Below are positions 14,413 to 22,734 of a stretch of 64,000 bases of DNA, one piece after another (within the stretch, counting starts at the first letter, position 1; each line of letters starts with the position of its first letter). The translations under genes and the position numbers were made by a program. Source of the DNA: Streptomyces sp. NBC_01255 (GTDB lineage: Bacteria > Actinomycetota > Actinomycetes > Streptomycetales > Streptomycetaceae); the NCBI RefSeq assembly GCF_036226445.1, contig NZ_CP108474.1:5084001-5148000 (forward strand), in the 5' to 3' direction. The notes under the pieces are model-generated. The model did not search any database, was not told the origin of the DNA, and was given only the letters and a program-made list of their open reading frames with translations.

Positions 14413-14802
14413 ATGATCAGCTTCCGTCGCATTGCTCCCGCGCTCACAGGCGCCCTGTTCGTAACCGCTCTCGCCACCGGCGCGACCGGATGGGTCACCG
14501 GCACTGCCCCCCTCACAGATGCCGGAATGCTCGGGTTTCTCGCGGCGGTGCCGCTCATGTACTGGGTCCTCATCACCCGCACCCACGAACTCACCGACGA
14601 ACAGCTGAACGCGGCTACGAAGCAGGGCTACATCAAGGCCCTCGATCACGTCGGCCAAGGTCTCGTCCACGTCCCCCGCCCGCCGTCCCCTGGACAGTGC
14701 GAGACCTGCGGACGCCACGAGTCCCCGGCCGACGTGATCAGCCTTGACGAGCACCGCCGGGCGGCCCCGCACATCACCGAGGAGAATCGAGCCGTGCCGT
14801 GA
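14413..14802 (+). CDS. Small membrane protein in the repressor-integrase operon, 129 aa
   Basis: Two hydrophobic segments occupy residues about 8-28 (APALTGALFVTALATGATGWV) and 35-55 (DAGMLGFLAAVPLMYWVLI). A cytosolic-looking tail follows with CETCGRH and many acidic residues. Its stop overlaps the integrase GTG by 4 bases, so it is co-expressed with the repressor and integrase, that is in the lysogen. Lysogeny-expressed membrane proteins are often superinfection-exclusion factors; that role is inference from position. No family is recognised. Confidence 0.65.
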   Translation: MISFRRIAPALTGALFVTALATGATGWVTGTAPLTDAGMLGFLAAVPLMYWVLITRTHELTDEQLNAATKQGYIKALDHVGQGLVHVPRPPSPGQCETCGRHESPADVISLDEHRRAAPHITEENRAVP

Positions 14803-16412
14803 CCAAACCCCTACCCGACACCTTCCGCGGTTCGCCCCCCGACGACGAGGGCGAGCCGTGGATCGGCTACATCCGGGTCTCGACCTGGAAAGAAGAGAAG
14901 ATCAGCCCCGAGCTGCAAAAAGCGGCGCTCAACGCTTGGGCAGCTCGGACCGGCCGACGCATCGTCGACTTCATCACCGACCTCGACATGACCGGCCGCA
15001 ACTTCAAGCGCAAGATCATGCGCGGCATCGAGCGCGTCGAGGCCGGCGAAGCACGCGGCATCGCCGTATGGAAGTACAGCCGGTTCGGCCGCAGCCGCGA
15101 CGGCATCGCCATCAACCTCAAACGGCTCACGGATGCCGGGGGACAACTCGAATCCGCCACCGAGGAAGCCGATGCCCGCACGGCGACCGGTCGACTCCAG
15201 CGCGGCATCCTCTTCGAGTTCGCGGCCTACGAATCCGACGTGCGCGGCGAACAGTGGCGGGAGACGCACGAGCACCGCATCACGAAACTCAAGCTTCCCG
15301 CCACCGGCCGACCCCGCTTCGGCTACGTCTGGCACCCCAGGAGGGTCCCGGACCCCAAACACCCCGGGCTGTTCATCCTCCAGGACGAGAAATACGTCGC
15401 CCACCCCGAAACAGGCCCCGTCATGGCCGACCGGTACCGCCAGTACATCGACGGCGCCCCCTTCTACGCGCTGCTCGACGAACTCAACACGAACGGCCAC
15501 CGCACCGTTCGAGGCGGCCTGTGGACTGCTCAGACCCTCATTCGCTACATGGACTCCGGCTTCTGCGCCGGCCTGCTCCGCGTCCACAACCCCGAATGCA
15601 AGTGCCCACCCGGGAAGCGCGGCAACTGCCCCAACGCGATCTTCGTTCCCGGGGCCCAGGAAGAGCTGATCGACCTCGACCTGTGGCAGCAGTACCAGGA
15701 CCGGCGGCAGACCATGAGGAAGACCCCGCCACGGAGCCGTCAGCCGCTCCACCTGCTCACCGCGCTTGCCCGCTGCGGAGGTTGCCGGGGCACCGTCCCG
15801 CGCCAGAGCCGCATGCGCATGGTCGACGGCATTATGCAGAGCGTGAGAGGCCACCACTTCGCGTGCGGCCGGCGGGCCGTCACCGGAAAGCACGGATGTG
15901 AGGGCGTCTGGGTCCTACGTACCGACGTTGAGGACGACGTGCGCGACTGGGTTATGGACAAGGCGGCGCCTGGCATTGACGCAGCGCCCAGCGTGCCCAC
16001 CCCGCGCACGCCGTTGTTCGATCAGCGGGCAACGGCCGCCCGGGAGCGGGCTCGCCTGGAGGCGGAGGAGAGGAAGCATCAGACCGCGCTCGCGAACCTA
16101 CGTGCGGACCGTGCTGCGAATCCGGACGAGTACGGGCCCGGAGAGTACGAGGCTGCCCGCGACGTGATCAGGAAGCAGCAGGCCGCCACGGGTGCCGCCC
16201 TTGACCGGGTGGCCAAGGTCGAACTGACCCCGCACCAGGAGGACTACGAGCCGATCGTCGCCACGCTGGCCGACGGCTGGGAGGTACTGGACGACGGACA
16301 GCGCAACAGCCTGCTTCGGCAGCTCGCTCGCCGCGTAGTGCTCACGAGGAAGCCGGGAGGGGGAGCGACGGTCACGGTTCACCCCGTATGGGAACCTGAC
16401 CCCTGGGCGTGA
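14799..16412 (+). CDS. int: Large serine recombinase (integrase), 537 aa
   Basis: It catalyses site-specific insertion and, with a directionality factor, excision. The resolvase domain spans residues about 20-165 with WIGYIRVST: Ser28 is the predicted nucleophile and Arg26 supports it. GRSRDGI and the helix E region ATGRLQRGILFEFAAYESDVRGE follow. The recombinase domain covers about 175-330. A zinc ribbon (ARCGGC, then FACGRR and KHGC) spans about 320-370. A coiled-coil motif lies at about 405-475. GTG 14799 overlaps the previous stop. It sits at the element boundary, as is usual, and excision factors for this class are unrelated small proteins that could be among the unknown early genes. Confidence 0.95.
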   Translation: MTKPLPDTFRGSPPDDEGEPWIGYIRVSTWKEEKISPELQKAALNAWAARTGRRIVDFITDLDMTGRNFKRKIMRGIERVEAGEARGIAVWKYSRFGRSRDGIAINLKRLTDAGGQLESATEEADARTATGRLQRGILFEFAAYESDVRGEQWRETHEHRITKLKLPATGRPRFGYVWHPRRVPDPKHPGLFILQDEKYVAHPETGPVMADRYRQYIDGAPFYALLDELNTNGHRTVRGGLWTAQTLIRYMDSGFCAGLLRVHNPECKCPPGKRGNCPNAIFVPGAQEELIDLDLWQQYQDRRQTMRKTPPRSRQPLHLLTALARCGGCRGTVPRQSRMRMVDGIMQSVRGHHFACGRRAVTGKHGCEGVWVLRTDVEDDVRDWVMDKAAPGIDAAPSVPTPRTPLFDQRATAARERARLEAEERKHQTALANLRADRAANPDEYGPGEYEAARDVIRKQQAATGAALDRVAKVELTPHQEDYEPIVATLADGWEVLDDGQRNSLLRQLARRVVLTRKPGGGATVTVHPVWEPDPWA

Positions 16413-16450
16413 TCTCTTCCTCCCAGTAAGAAGGCATGTTTTGTACACAG
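16413..16450. other. Probable element-chromosome junction (att site) at the 5' end of xth
   Basis: Element DNA ends after the integrase stop at 16412, and conserved exonuclease III coding sequence begins by 16450 (GTGACC, then TVNVNGLRAA). The bases between contain AAGAAGG (16428-16434) and a TTG at 16441 that can start xth. Serine integrases commonly use attB sites inside genes, and integration here leaves the coding body intact. The exact crossover needs the other junction. Confidence 0.6.
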
Positions 16451-17244
16451 TGACCACCGTCAATGTCAATGGTCTCCGCGCCGCAGCCAAGAAGGGCTTC
16501 GTCGAGTGGCTGGCCGGCACCTCCGCCGACGTCGTCTGCCTGCAGGAGGTCCGCGCCGAGGAGGCCCAGCTGCCGGCCGAGGTCCGGGCGCCCGAGGGCT
16601 GGTTCACGGCCCACGCGCCCGCCGCCGCCAAGGGCCGCGCCGGCGTCTCCCTCTACACGCGCCGCGAGCCCGACGCCGTGCGCGTCGGCTTCGGGTCGAG
16701 CGAGTTCGACGGCAGCGGGCGGTACATCGAGGCCGACCTGCCCGGTGTGACCGTCGCCAGCCTCTACCTGCCCTCCGGCGAGGTCGGCACCGAGCGCCAG
16801 GACGAGAAGCTGCGGTTCATGGGCGAGTTCCTGCCGTATCTGAAGGAGCTCAGGACCCGGGCCGCCGCCGACGGGCGTGAGGTCGTCGTCTGCGGCGACT
16901 GGAACATCGCCCACCGCGAGGCCGACCTCAAGAACTGGAAGGCCAACAAGAAGAACGCCGGCTTCCTCCCCGAGGAGCGGGAGTGGCTCGGGCGGGTCCT
17001 CGACGAGAGCGACGGCGCGTACGTCGACGTCGTGCGGGCCCTCCACCCCGAGCAGGAAGGGCCCTACTCCTGGTGGTCCTACCGCGGCCGCGCCTTCGAC
17101 AACGACAGCGGCTGGCGCATCGACTACCAGGTCGCCACCCCCGGCCTCGCCGCCAAGGCCGTCAAGGCCTACGTCGAGCGCGCCGCCACCCACGCCGAGC
17201 GGTGGAGCGACCACGCCCCCGTGACCGCCGTCTACGAGCTGTAG
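16441..17244 (+). CDS. xth: Exodeoxyribonuclease III, 267 aa
   Basis: This AP endonuclease and 3'-5' exonuclease acts in base-excision repair. All family motifs are present: NVNGLRAA near residues 7-15, CLQEVRAEE with the metal-binding Glu, VVCGDWNIAHREADL, and WSDHAPVTAVY at the C-terminus with the catalytic Asp-His. The start is TTG 16441 with AAGAAGG 6 bases upstream, or GTG 16450. The sequence around it comes from the element, since the integrase stops only 28 bases earlier with no terminator between. Its native promoter is therefore likely displaced, and read-through from the repressor-integrase operon may drive it. Confidence 0.93.
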   Translation: MYTVTTVNVNGLRAAAKKGFVEWLAGTSADVVCLQEVRAEEAQLPAEVRAPEGWFTAHAPAAAKGRAGVSLYTRREPDAVRVGFGSSEFDGSGRYIEADLPGVTVASLYLPSGEVGTERQDEKLRFMGEFLPYLKELRTRAAADGREVVVCGDWNIAHREADLKNWKANKKNAGFLPEEREWLGRVLDESDGAYVDVVRALHPEQEGPYSWWSYRGRAFDNDSGWRIDYQVATPGLAAKAVKAYVERAATHAERWSDHAPVTAVYEL

Positions 17245-17255
17245 TCGACGGGACT

Positions 17256-17936
17256 TCAGGTGTTCTCGGGGCGCAGGCGCCGGTCGAGCGCCATCGACAG
17301 CTCCGCCTCGACGACGCTCTTCGCGAGCGGGCGCAGCCGCGACAGGTCGTCCTCGGCCGCGTGCGCGCGCAGCAGGTCGGTGAAGAGCTCCGCGAGGGCG
17401 TCGGCGTGTTCGCGGACGCGGGCGCCCGCCTTGAGGACCTCGGCGAGCGGGACGCCCTCCCGGACGAGTGCGGCCGAGACGTCGAGCAGGCGGCGGCTGA
17501 TGTGGACGATCTCCTCGCCGTCGGTGACGAGGTAGCCGAGGTCGAGGGCGGCCGCGAGGTTCTCGGGGGTGACCTCGCCGGAGAAGTGGTCGGCGAGCTC
17601 CTCGGGGGTGAGGCGGACGGGCTCCTCCTCGGTGGGGGAGCCGAGGGCGAGGACCTCGCGGACGTTCCGGCCGCTCTCGAAGGCGGTGGTGAGGTCGGCG
17701 ATGCCGTTGAGGGTGTGGCCGCGCTCCAGGAGGGCGGCGATGGTGCGCAGCCGGGCGAGGTGGTGCTCGTCGTACCAGGCGATCCTGCCCTCGCGGCGCG
17801 GTGGCGGGATCAGTCCGCGCTCGCGGTAGAAGCGCAGGGTGCGCACGGTGATGCCGGCGGCCGTCGCGAGCTCCTCCATGCGGTACTCGCGTACGGCTTC
17901 GTGTGCGCCCGTGTCGGGTCCTGATCCTTCTGCCAC
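17256..17936 (-). CDS. MerR-family transcriptional regulator, 226 aa
   Basis: The winged-helix DNA-binding domain lies at residues about 18-90: YRMEELATAAGITVRTLRFYRERGLIPPPRREGRIAWYDEHHLARLRTIAALLERGHTLNGIADL. The C-terminal 130 residues are helical with no cysteine, so the signal is probably an organic molecule rather than a metal. GTG 17936 is the start. It is divergent from the monooxygenase operon at 18068, with several short inverted repeats between them, so it probably controls that operon. Confidence 0.88.
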   Translation of the reverse strand: MAEGSGPDTGAHEAVREYRMEELATAAGITVRTLRFYRERGLIPPPRREGRIAWYDEHHLARLRTIAALLERGHTLNGIADLTTAFESGRNVREVLALGSPTEEEPVRLTPEELADHFSGEVTPENLAAALDLGYLVTDGEEIVHISRRLLDVSAALVREGVPLAEVLKAGARVREHADALAELFTDLLRAHAAEDDLSRLRPLAKSVVEAELSMALDRRLRPENT

Positions 17937-17954
17937 GCACGCCAGCCTATGTTG

Positions 17955-18038
17955 TACCGCCGGTAACTTTCCCTCGCCGTACCCCTACCGCTCGGTATGG
18001 AGCTGCTCTACAGTCCCGACTGTGCCAGTGATTGCTGG
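17955..18038. promoter_or_regulatory. Divergent region with inverted repeats, likely MerR operators
   Basis: Three short dyads lie between the MerR gene and the monooxygenase gene: TACCGCCGGTA (17955-17965), ACAGTCCCGACTGT (18010-18023) and CCAGTGATTGCTGG (18025-18038). MerR proteins bind dyads within promoters. Which one is functional cannot be told from sequence. Confidence 0.4.
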
Positions 18039-18067
18039 CGTGATCTGCCGGGCGTTCGGGAGGCGGC

Positions 18068-19630
18068 ATGGCGAAGCACGAGCACGTACGGGTGGCGGTG
18101 ATCGGATCGGGATTCGGTGGCCTGGGGGCCGCCGTCCGGCTGCGGCGCGAGGGAATCACCGACTTCGTCGTCCTGGAGCGGGCCGACTCCGTGGGCGGCA
18201 CATGGCGCGACAACAGCTACCCCGGCTGTGCCTGCGACGTGCCCTCGCACCTCTACTCCTTCTCCTTCGCGCCCAACCCCGACTGGCCGCGGACCTTCTC
18301 CGGACAGCGCCACATCCGCGCGTACCTGGAGCATGTCACGGACACCTTCGGGATCCGCCCCCACCTGCGCCTGAACCACGAGGTGCGGCGGATGGCCTGG
18401 GACGCGGAGGCGCTCCGCTGGGAGATCGAGACGAGCCAGGGCTCCTTCAGCGCCGAGGTCGTCGTCTCCGCGACCGGACCGCTCTCCGACCCCAAGATCC
18501 CCGACATCCCGGGGCTCGCCGACTTCCCCGGCAAGGTCTTCCACTCGGCCCGCTGGGACCACGACTACGACCTCACCGGCAAGCGCGTCGCCATGATCGG
18601 CACCGGCGCCTCCGCCATCCAGATCGTGCCCGCGATCCAGCCCCTGGTCGGGAAGCTGACGCTCTTCCAGCGCACGCCCCCGTGGGTCATGCGCCGCATG
18701 GACCGCGCCATCAGCGGCCCCGAGCGCTGGCTCCACCGCGCCGTGCCCGTCACCGGCACCCTGCGCCGCGGCCTGCTCTGGGGCATCCGCGAACTCCAGG
18801 TCGGCGCCTTCACCAAGCACCCGGGTGAGCTGGGGCTCATCGAGAAGCTCGCCAAGGCCAACATCGCCAAGGCGATCAAGGACCCGGCACTGCGGGCCAA
18901 GCTGACGCCCTCGTACCGCATCGGCTGCAAGCGCATCCTGCTCTCCAGCACGTACTACCCGGCGGTCGCCCAGCCGAACGTCGACGTCGTCGCCTCCGGG
19001 CTGCGCGAGGTCCGCGGCTCGACCGTCGTCGCCGCGGACGGCACCGAGACCGAGGTCGACGCCATCGTCTTCGGTACCGGCTTCCACGTCACCGACATGC
19101 CGATCGCCGAGCGGGTCGTCGGAGCGGAGGGACAGACGCTCGCCGAGGCCTGGAAGGGCGGCATGGAGGCGCTGCGCGGCGCCACCGCCGCCGGCTTCCC
19201 CAACTTCATGACGGTCATCGGCCCCAACACCGGCCTCGGGAACTCCTCGATGATCCTGATGATCGAGTCCCAGCTGAACTACATGGCCGACTACCTGCGC
19301 CAGCTGAACATGCTGGGCGGGCGCGCCGCGCTCGCCGTCCGTCCCTCCGCCGTCGGCGCCTGGAACCGCAAGGTGCAGACCCGGATGGAGCGGACCGTCT
19401 GGAAGGCCGGCGGCTGCGAGAGCTGGTACCTCGACGCCAACGGCCGCAACACCACCCTGTGGCCGGGGACGACGGGAGAGTTCCGCAAGGAGACCCGGCA
19501 GGTCGACCTCTCCGAGTACGAGGTGCTGCGCGCGCCCAAGACGTCCACGACGTCCACGACGGCTTCGGCGGCCCCGGAGGCCTCTGCGGCGAAGAACCGT
19601 CCCTCCCGGAAGAAGGAGGCCGCCCAGTGA
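18068..19630 (+). CDS. Flavin-containing (Baeyer-Villiger type) monooxygenase, 520 aa
   Basis: It inserts oxygen into ketones or similar substrates using FAD and NADPH. The FAD-binding GxGxxG is at residues 13-18 (VIGSGFGG), the Baeyer-Villiger fingerprint F-x-G-x3-H-x3-W-D is seen as FPGKVFHSARWDHD, and the NADPH site GxGxSA-like motif is MIGTGASAIQI. Residues 490-520 are Ala/Ser/Thr-rich and probably disordered. It is followed by an alpha/beta hydrolase (GTGA overlap) and an SDR. This order recalls the mycobacterial mymA (Rv3083)-lipR-sadH genes, which act on lipids or ketones. The substrate is unknown. Confidence 0.9.
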   Translation: MAKHEHVRVAVIGSGFGGLGAAVRLRREGITDFVVLERADSVGGTWRDNSYPGCACDVPSHLYSFSFAPNPDWPRTFSGQRHIRAYLEHVTDTFGIRPHLRLNHEVRRMAWDAEALRWEIETSQGSFSAEVVVSATGPLSDPKIPDIPGLADFPGKVFHSARWDHDYDLTGKRVAMIGTGASAIQIVPAIQPLVGKLTLFQRTPPWVMRRMDRAISGPERWLHRAVPVTGTLRRGLLWGIRELQVGAFTKHPGELGLIEKLAKANIAKAIKDPALRAKLTPSYRIGCKRILLSSTYYPAVAQPNVDVVASGLREVRGSTVVAADGTETEVDAIVFGTGFHVTDMPIAERVVGAEGQTLAEAWKGGMEALRGATAAGFPNFMTVIGPNTGLGNSSMILMIESQLNYMADYLRQLNMLGGRAALAVRPSAVGAWNRKVQTRMERTVWKAGGCESWYLDANGRNTTLWPGTTGEFRKETRQVDLSEYEVLRAPKTSTTSTTASAAPEASAAKNRPSRKKEAAQ

Positions 19631-20532
19631 GCCGCCGCCTGATCTCGCTGCCCGCGTCCCGGGAGCTGACCGCCGTCTCCGCCGACGGTTCCCCGATCCA
19701 CGTCGAGGTGTACGGCCCCGAGGGCGCCCCCGTCGTCGTCCTCGCCCACGGCTGGACCTGCTCCATCGCCTTCTGGGCCGAGCAGATACGGGTCCTCGCC
19801 GCCGACCACCGGGTCATCGCCTACGACCAGCGCGGCCACGGCCGTTCCCCGGCCCCCGCCGGACCCTCCGGATACTCGGTCCGGGCGCTCGCCGACGACC
19901 TCGAAGCCGTCCTCGCGGCCACCCTCGCCCCCGGCGAGAAGGCCGTCCTGGCCGGGCACTCCATGGGCGGCATGACCGTGATGGCGGCGGCCTCCCGCCC
20001 CGGCTTCCGGGAGCACGCGGCGGCCGTACTGCTCTGTTCCACCGGGCCCTCGCGGCTGACCGCCGAGGCCACCGTCGTACCGCTGCGCCCGAGCGACCGG
20101 CGCACCCGGCTGACCCGGAGCGTCCTCGGGGCGAAGGCCCCGCTCGGGCCGGTCACTCCCGTCTCGAAGAAGATCCTCAGGTACGCGACGATGGGACCGG
20201 GGTCGGCTCCCGAGCGGGTCGACACCTGCGCCCGGATCGTGCACGCCTGCCCGCGCGGGGCCCGCGTCGGCTGGTCCCGCGTCCTCTCCGAGATCGACGT
20301 CGAAGCGGGCGTACGGGAGCTGGACCTGCCGGTGGCCGTCCTCGTCGGCACCGCCGACCGGCTCACCCCGCCCGTCCACTCCCGGGCCATGGCCGAAGCG
20401 CTCCCGCAGTGCGTGGGGCTCCTCGAAGTCACCGGCGCCGGCCACATGACGCCGGTGGAGGCCCCCGAGGCCGTCACCGCCCGGATTCGCGAACTGGCGG
20501 ACACCTACGTGGAAGTGAAGGAGAAGGCATGA
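19627..20532 (+). CDS. Alpha/beta hydrolase, 301 aa
   Basis: A catalytic triad is visible: nucleophile Ser in AGHSMGGMT (about residue 111), Asp in LVGTADRLTPP and His in GAGHMTPVEAPEAV. The oxyanion motif is LAHGWTCS. GTG 19627 overlaps the monooxygenase stop, and its own stop overlaps the SDR start. In this operon it could hydrolyse the ester made by a Baeyer-Villiger oxidation; that link is inference. There is no signal peptide, so it is cytosolic. Confidence 0.9.
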   Translation: MSRRLISLPASRELTAVSADGSPIHVEVYGPEGAPVVVLAHGWTCSIAFWAEQIRVLAADHRVIAYDQRGHGRSPAPAGPSGYSVRALADDLEAVLAATLAPGEKAVLAGHSMGGMTVMAAASRPGFREHAAAVLLCSTGPSRLTAEATVVPLRPSDRRTRLTRSVLGAKAPLGPVTPVSKKILRYATMGPGSAPERVDTCARIVHACPRGARVGWSRVLSEIDVEAGVRELDLPVAVLVGTADRLTPPVHSRAMAEALPQCVGLLEVTGAGHMTPVEAPEAVTARIRELADTYVEVKEKA

Positions 20533-21419
20533 GCCGGGTGAGCCTGGAAGGACAGGTCGCGGTCGTCACCGGAGGGGCCCGCGGCGTCGGCGAACTCCTC
20601 GCCCGCAAGCTCTCCGCGCGCGGCGCGAAGATCGCGCTCGTCGGCCTGGAGCCCGAGCAGCTCAAGGACGTCGCCGGGCGGCTGCACACCGAGGCCGACT
20701 GGTGGCACGCCGACGTCACCGACCACGAGGCCATGGCGAAGGTCGCGGCCGAGGTCAAGGAGCGGTTCGGGAAGGTCGACATCGTCGTCGCCAACGCCGG
20801 TGTCGCGGCCGGCGGTCCGTTCGCCGAGTCCGACCCCGACGCCTGGCGGCGGGTCATCGAGGTCAACCTGATCGGCGGCGCCGTGACCGGCCGGGCGTTC
20901 CTGCCCGTCCTCATGGAGTCCCGGGGCTACTTCCTCCAGATCGCCTCGCTCGCGGCGCTCACCCCGGCCCCGATGATGACGGCGTACTGCGCCTCCAAGT
21001 CGGGCGTCGAGGCCTTCGCGCACAGCCTGCGCGCCGAGGTCGCGTACAAGGGCGTGAAGGTCGGCGTCGGCTATCTGTCCTGGACCGACACCGACATGGT
21101 CAGGGGCGCCGACCAGGACGACGTGATGCGCGAGCTCCGGTCCCGGCTGCCGTGGCCCGCGAACCGCACGTACCCCCTCGGCCCGGCCGTCGACCGGATC
21201 GTCGCCGGCATCGAGCGGCGTTCCTCCCACGTGTACGCGCAGTGGTGGCTGCGCGGGATGCAGTCGGTCCGGGGCTATCTGCCCGGGATGATCGCGACGG
21301 TCGGACAGCGCGAGATGCGGCGCTTCGAGCCGCGCCTCGGCTCTGTCGCCAAGGGGCTCGTGGGCGCGGGCGGCGCGGCCGACGAGCAGGCGCGCGCGGG
21401 GGACACGGCCCGCCGGTGA
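20529..21419 (+). CDS. Short-chain dehydrogenase/reductase (SDR), 296 aa
   Basis: Classical SDR features: TGGARGVG at residues about 14-21 for the cofactor, NAG in VVANAGVAAGG, Ser in QIASLAA and the catalytic YCASK. It probably interconverts an alcohol and a ketone with NAD(P)H, feeding or following the monooxygenase step. A C-terminal extension (about 230-296) goes beyond the core fold. ATG 20529 overlaps the hydrolase stop. It ends the three-gene operon. Confidence 0.9.
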   Translation: MSRVSLEGQVAVVTGGARGVGELLARKLSARGAKIALVGLEPEQLKDVAGRLHTEADWWHADVTDHEAMAKVAAEVKERFGKVDIVVANAGVAAGGPFAESDPDAWRRVIEVNLIGGAVTGRAFLPVLMESRGYFLQIASLAALTPAPMMTAYCASKSGVEAFAHSLRAEVAYKGVKVGVGYLSWTDTDMVRGADQDDVMRELRSRLPWPANRTYPLGPAVDRIVAGIERRSSHVYAQWWLRGMQSVRGYLPGMIATVGQREMRRFEPRLGSVAKGLVGAGGAADEQARAGDTARR

Positions 21420-21568
21420 CGAAGGCTCCGTGACGGGGGCTCCGTGACCGGGAGTGAGGGGGGCGGGCTGATCGAAATGCGTGGGATGTGCGCCCGTGCA
21501 AGGCTGGTCGAGCCCGACGGGGCACGACGCCCCGTCCCCACCTCACACCCTTCTAGGAGTGACTCTTC

Positions 21569-21754
21569 ATGGGCATGAAGGACCAGTTCAACGACAAGGC
21601 GGACGAGCTCAAGGAGCGGGCCAGGCAGGCCGCGGGCAAGGCGAAGGACGAGGCGTCCGAACGTGCTTCCCAGGGCCGCGACCGCTCCGACGACGAGACG
21701 CGCAAGGCCCAGCAGGAGGCCCAGGACCGTTTCGACCAGGACTACGACGCCTGA
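21569..21754 (+). CDS. CsbD-family small stress protein, 61 aa
   Basis: A small, highly charged helical protein (MGMKDQFNDKADELKERARQAAGKAKDEAS...). The spacing of Lys/Glu with Ala and the opening M-x-x-x-D-x-x-x-x-K-A-D-x-x-K match the CsbD family, whose members are general-stress proteins of unknown mechanism. GGAG lies upstream of the ATG at about 10 bases. It is transcribed alone, with a strong terminator 28 bases after its stop. Confidence 0.85.
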   Translation: MGMKDQFNDKADELKERARQAAGKAKDEASERASQGRDRSDDETRKAQQEAQDRFDQDYDA

Positions 21755-21781
21755 CGTCCGGCCATCCCACGGTCGGCTGAG

Positions 21782-21813
21782 GAAGGCGCACCCGGGACGC
21801 CGGGTGCGCCTTC
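21782..21813. terminator. Bidirectional terminator between csbD-like and IclR genes
   Basis: A perfect 14-bp stem (21782-21795 with 21800-21813, arm GAAGGCGCACCCGG) with a 4-base loop lies between convergent genes. Confidence 0.85.
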
Positions 21814-21821
21814 GCGTGTGT

Positions 21822-22607
21822 TCAAGGCTCCGGCCGGGGCGGGCGGGGAGTGACCGAGAAGGTGTGGTCGAGGAGGATGCTCTCGGCGCGGTTCTGGAGG
21901 CGGCGTGCGAGGGGCGCGAGGTCGGCGGCCTTCGTGGACGGCAGGGATATCGCGAGGGCGGCGGCCGAGGAGCCGACCGTGATGGGGACGGCGGCGCAGA
22001 CGGTGCCGAGGGTGTACTCCTCGTACTCGAGGAGGGGCAGCTCGCGACGCTGGGAGGCGAGGCGGCGTTCGATGGCGGCGCGGCCGGCCACGGTGTGGCG
22101 GGTGAGCGGGGTCGCCGGGTGCAGGTCGAGGTGGTCGCCGCGCTCTTCGTCGCCGAGTTGGGCGAGGATCGCCTGGCCGGCGGCGTGCGCATGGCACGTG
22201 AGCCGGAATTCGGCCCACTCCGTGACGGGCGGGCAGTCGGGGTTGCGCGAGACGGCCGTGACCCGGAGGTCGCCCTCGCGGTAGATGACGAAGTAGACGG
22301 CGGCGTCGAGTTCCAGACTGAGGTGGTCCGCCCACTCCTGGGTGGGCAGTCCCTCGGGCGAGGAGGACTGCGGGACGGCGAGGCCGGCCGGGTCCGCGAG
22401 GGCGTATCCGTGGCGGTCCTTGCTCACCAGTCCCTCGTGGCAGAGGGTCCGCAGCAGGTGGTACGCGGTCGGAAGCGGCAGATCGGTGTCGCGCGCGAGC
22501 TGTTTCGCGCTCGCGACGCCGCCCCGGTGATTCAGCGCGCGCAGCAGATGGACGGCGCGCTGGACCGACTGGATGAGGGTCTGGCCGGTCGGGAGTCGAT
22601 CGGGCAT
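21822..22607 (-). CDS. IclR-family transcriptional regulator, 261 aa
   Basis: The N-terminal winged helix is at residues about 10-65: QTLIQSVQRAVHLLRALNHRGGVASAKQLARDTDLPLPTAYHLLRTLCHEGLV. The effector-binding domain spans about 90-245 (HAAGQAILAQLGDEE; GTVCAAVPITVGSSAAALAISLP). Start ATG 22607 fits the family; the frame is open further upstream, but that extension is unlike IclR proteins. No catabolic operon lies adjacent, so the target is unclear. Confidence 0.88.
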   Translation of the reverse strand: MPDRLPTGQTLIQSVQRAVHLLRALNHRGGVASAKQLARDTDLPLPTAYHLLRTLCHEGLVSKDRHGYALADPAGLAVPQSSSPEGLPTQEWADHLSLELDAAVYFVIYREGDLRVTAVSRNPDCPPVTEWAEFRLTCHAHAAGQAILAQLGDEERGDHLDLHPATPLTRHTVAGRAAIERRLASQRRELPLLEYEEYTLGTVCAAVPITVGSSAAALAISLPSTKAADLAPLARRLQNRAESILLDHTFSVTPRPPRPEP

Positions 22608-22734
22608 GCGTGTTCCTGTTCTGCATCTTCTGCATCCTGGACGGCGTGATCCGTCCGGCGGGATCCCGCCGTGACCGGCCCCTGGCCGCAGGATATTAGG
22701 GCCCTTTCCCGGGCGAGCGCATACCGTGCCCCCC

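Larger units (their letters stand above)
1..16440. mobile_element. Prophage-like integrated element, one end (early, control and integration modules)
   Basis: The segment holds a large serine integrase at its right boundary, a repressor/Cro-type divergent control region, an ERF annealing protein, SSB, two HNH-type proteins, a replication-initiator-like gene and many small overlapping cysteine-rich ORFs. This is the usual early region of an actinophage. No structural, lysis or conjugation genes are visible, so a temperate phage is favoured over a conjugative element only by the gene types present. The left boundary lies outside the window. The right boundary falls between the integrase stop (16412) and the first conserved codons of exonuclease III (about 16450). 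Confidence 0.85.
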
